The notes under the pieces were generated by a model. The model made no database searches. It saw only the letters and a program-made list of their open reading frames with translations, and had not been told where the DNA came from. Shown piece after piece: positions 63,449 through 64,000 of a stretch of 64,000 nucleotides of DNA (positions are counted from its first letter, which is position 1; every line of letters starts with the position of its first letter). Source of the stretch: Euwallacea fornicatus (Eukaryota > Arthropoda > Insecta > Coleoptera > Curculionidae). Both the position numbers and the translations under genes were made by a program. The DNA lies in contig NC_089546.1 in the NCBI RefSeq assembly GCF_040115645.1, positions 248,001 through 312,000 of the forward strand, written 5' to 3'.

Positions 63449-64000
63449 TTATTCAACACAAACACACTCACATTCACCTGGCAGGCTCCCTAGTTGTCCC
63501 CCGCCACTTCTGGAGGTTTTCCTCGCCTTCCCGTTGTCTTTTCCACAGGCTCGGTTCCGCTTGGCTCCTCCACCCAGTCCAGGCACCACACCACCACCCG
63601 CACCATCCACACTAGTAGGGGCAGGGGGCTTCCCCTCCTTTTTTACCTTCCAACGTAGGTAACTTCCCCACCACTCAGTCAGCGTTTTTGATCTTCCTCC
63701 CGCAATTTGTACCACCCGCGCTGTGTCCCTCTACGCCGCAGAAGGGACAGATCTGCGGTCTCCCACAATCCACCACCCTGTGCTCCTTCCCGGCATATCG
63801 AGCACATAGGTGGGTATGGTCTACCCCCCTACATTCCCTGGCCCTGTGACCCTTCTCCCAGAACCGGAAGCATCACCCGGGGTCTTTCTTTTCTCTTAGC
63901 CGACACGTGTGTATGCCAACTTTAATCCCAGTGACCCCCGGACCCTATCTACGGCATCTCCCTCACCCTCCAGTACCCAGAAGGTGGCGGACCGACAGTC
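63449..64000 (-). pseudogene. LINE ORF1 C-terminus with CCHC knuckles
   Basis: About 63870-63690 reads CFRFWEKGHRARECRG, CARYAGKEHRVVDC and CPFCGVEGHSAGGTNC. These are three tandem knuckles, of which the first two have a replaced Cys in the CX2C pair. The tail (63449-63715) is rich in Gly, Lys and Arg. This is the normal end of an R1-type ORF1, which binds the element RNA. Confidence 0.75.

Larger units (their letters stand above)
62880..64000 (-). mobile_element. R1-type LINE fragment, cut by window end
   Basis: On the minus strand: ORF1 zinc knuckles (64000-63680), the ORF1 end (to 63449), and the ORF2 endonuclease (63418-62880). The endonuclease is cut at about 62880. It is GC-rich like the copy at 52138-54760 and shares its domain order. 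The 5' part lies beyond the window. Confidence 0.75.

Noticed and set aside
1..64000. CRISPR arrays, bacterial operons, tRNA or rRNA genes
   Set aside because: No regularly spaced short repeats, no bacterial gene organisation and no structural RNA pattern were seen. The repeats present are transposon ends and LTRs.

Overview
This window is eukaryotic DNA made almost entirely of transposable elements, most likely from an arthropod and probably an insect. The evidence is the mix of families: several Tc1/mariner DNA transposons, Ty3/gypsy retroelements with errantivirus-style env reading frames, R1-type LINEs and a mariner fragment. All of them sit in AT-rich DNA, and I recognise no conventional host gene, rRNA or tRNA. 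The species cannot be told from the sequence.

Layout. 1-12.1 kb: gypsy fragments on the minus strand carrying nested Tc1 elements. An intact 1.65 kb element (1068-2721) lies in an older Tc1 (1-2774), which lies in a gypsy gag-protease region (2777-5014). A deleted gypsy copy (5546-8483) follows. Next come two nested Tc1 copies (9555-11164 inside 8484-11617), with the outer one inside the terminal repeat of a third (11618-12150). 12.1-20 kb: a mariner fragment, a decayed gypsy element (13.1-17.4 kb), a solo LTR with a 5-bp target duplication (17777-18896) and a broken Tc1 (18937-19813). 20.6-26.4 kb: a Tc1 remnant, then a Tc1 element (21273-26355) that contains a 3.6 kb element (21615-25206) with ~445-bp terminal inverted repeats and an intact 722-residue DDE/SWIM protein. 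That inner element is one of the two most unusual objects here. 26.4-29 kb: a LINE scrap and an internally deleted gypsy copy with an intact gag.

29.2-32.8 kb is different in character. It holds seven short, closely packed frames on both strands, two of them overlapping by ATGA, and the last resembles the end of a jelly-roll capsid-type protein. I read it as a remnant of a virus-like element, perhaps of the Polinton/Maverick or adintovirus kind. A MITE-like insertion (32807-33755) truncates it.

33.8-36 kb is an R1-type LINE ORF1 region. 36.2-51.5 kb is one errantivirus-like gypsy element split by two later insertions: a Tc1-like element with DD36E spacing (37682-38950) and a complete 7.5 kb gypsy/errantivirus-like element (41346-48873). 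The latter has 259-bp LTRs differing at about 3 positions, a GTAT target duplication, a primer-binding site, gag, pol and an env-like frame. It carries several lesions. 51.9-54.8 kb is an LTR abutting an R1-type LINE. 54.8-57.5 kb is a decayed gypsy pol. 57.6-58.9 kb is a DD41D-like mariner relative. 59786-61450 is an intact Tc1 element with 224-bp inverted repeats. 61.8-64 kb holds a gypsy integrase fragment and another R1-type LINE.

The nesting gives a relative chronology. The intact Tc1 copies (1068-2721, 37682-38950, 59786-61450), the 722-residue element and the 41346-48873 retroelement are the youngest layers. The gypsy pol fragments at 5.5-8.5, 13-16.5 and 54.8-57.5 kb are the oldest and most broken.
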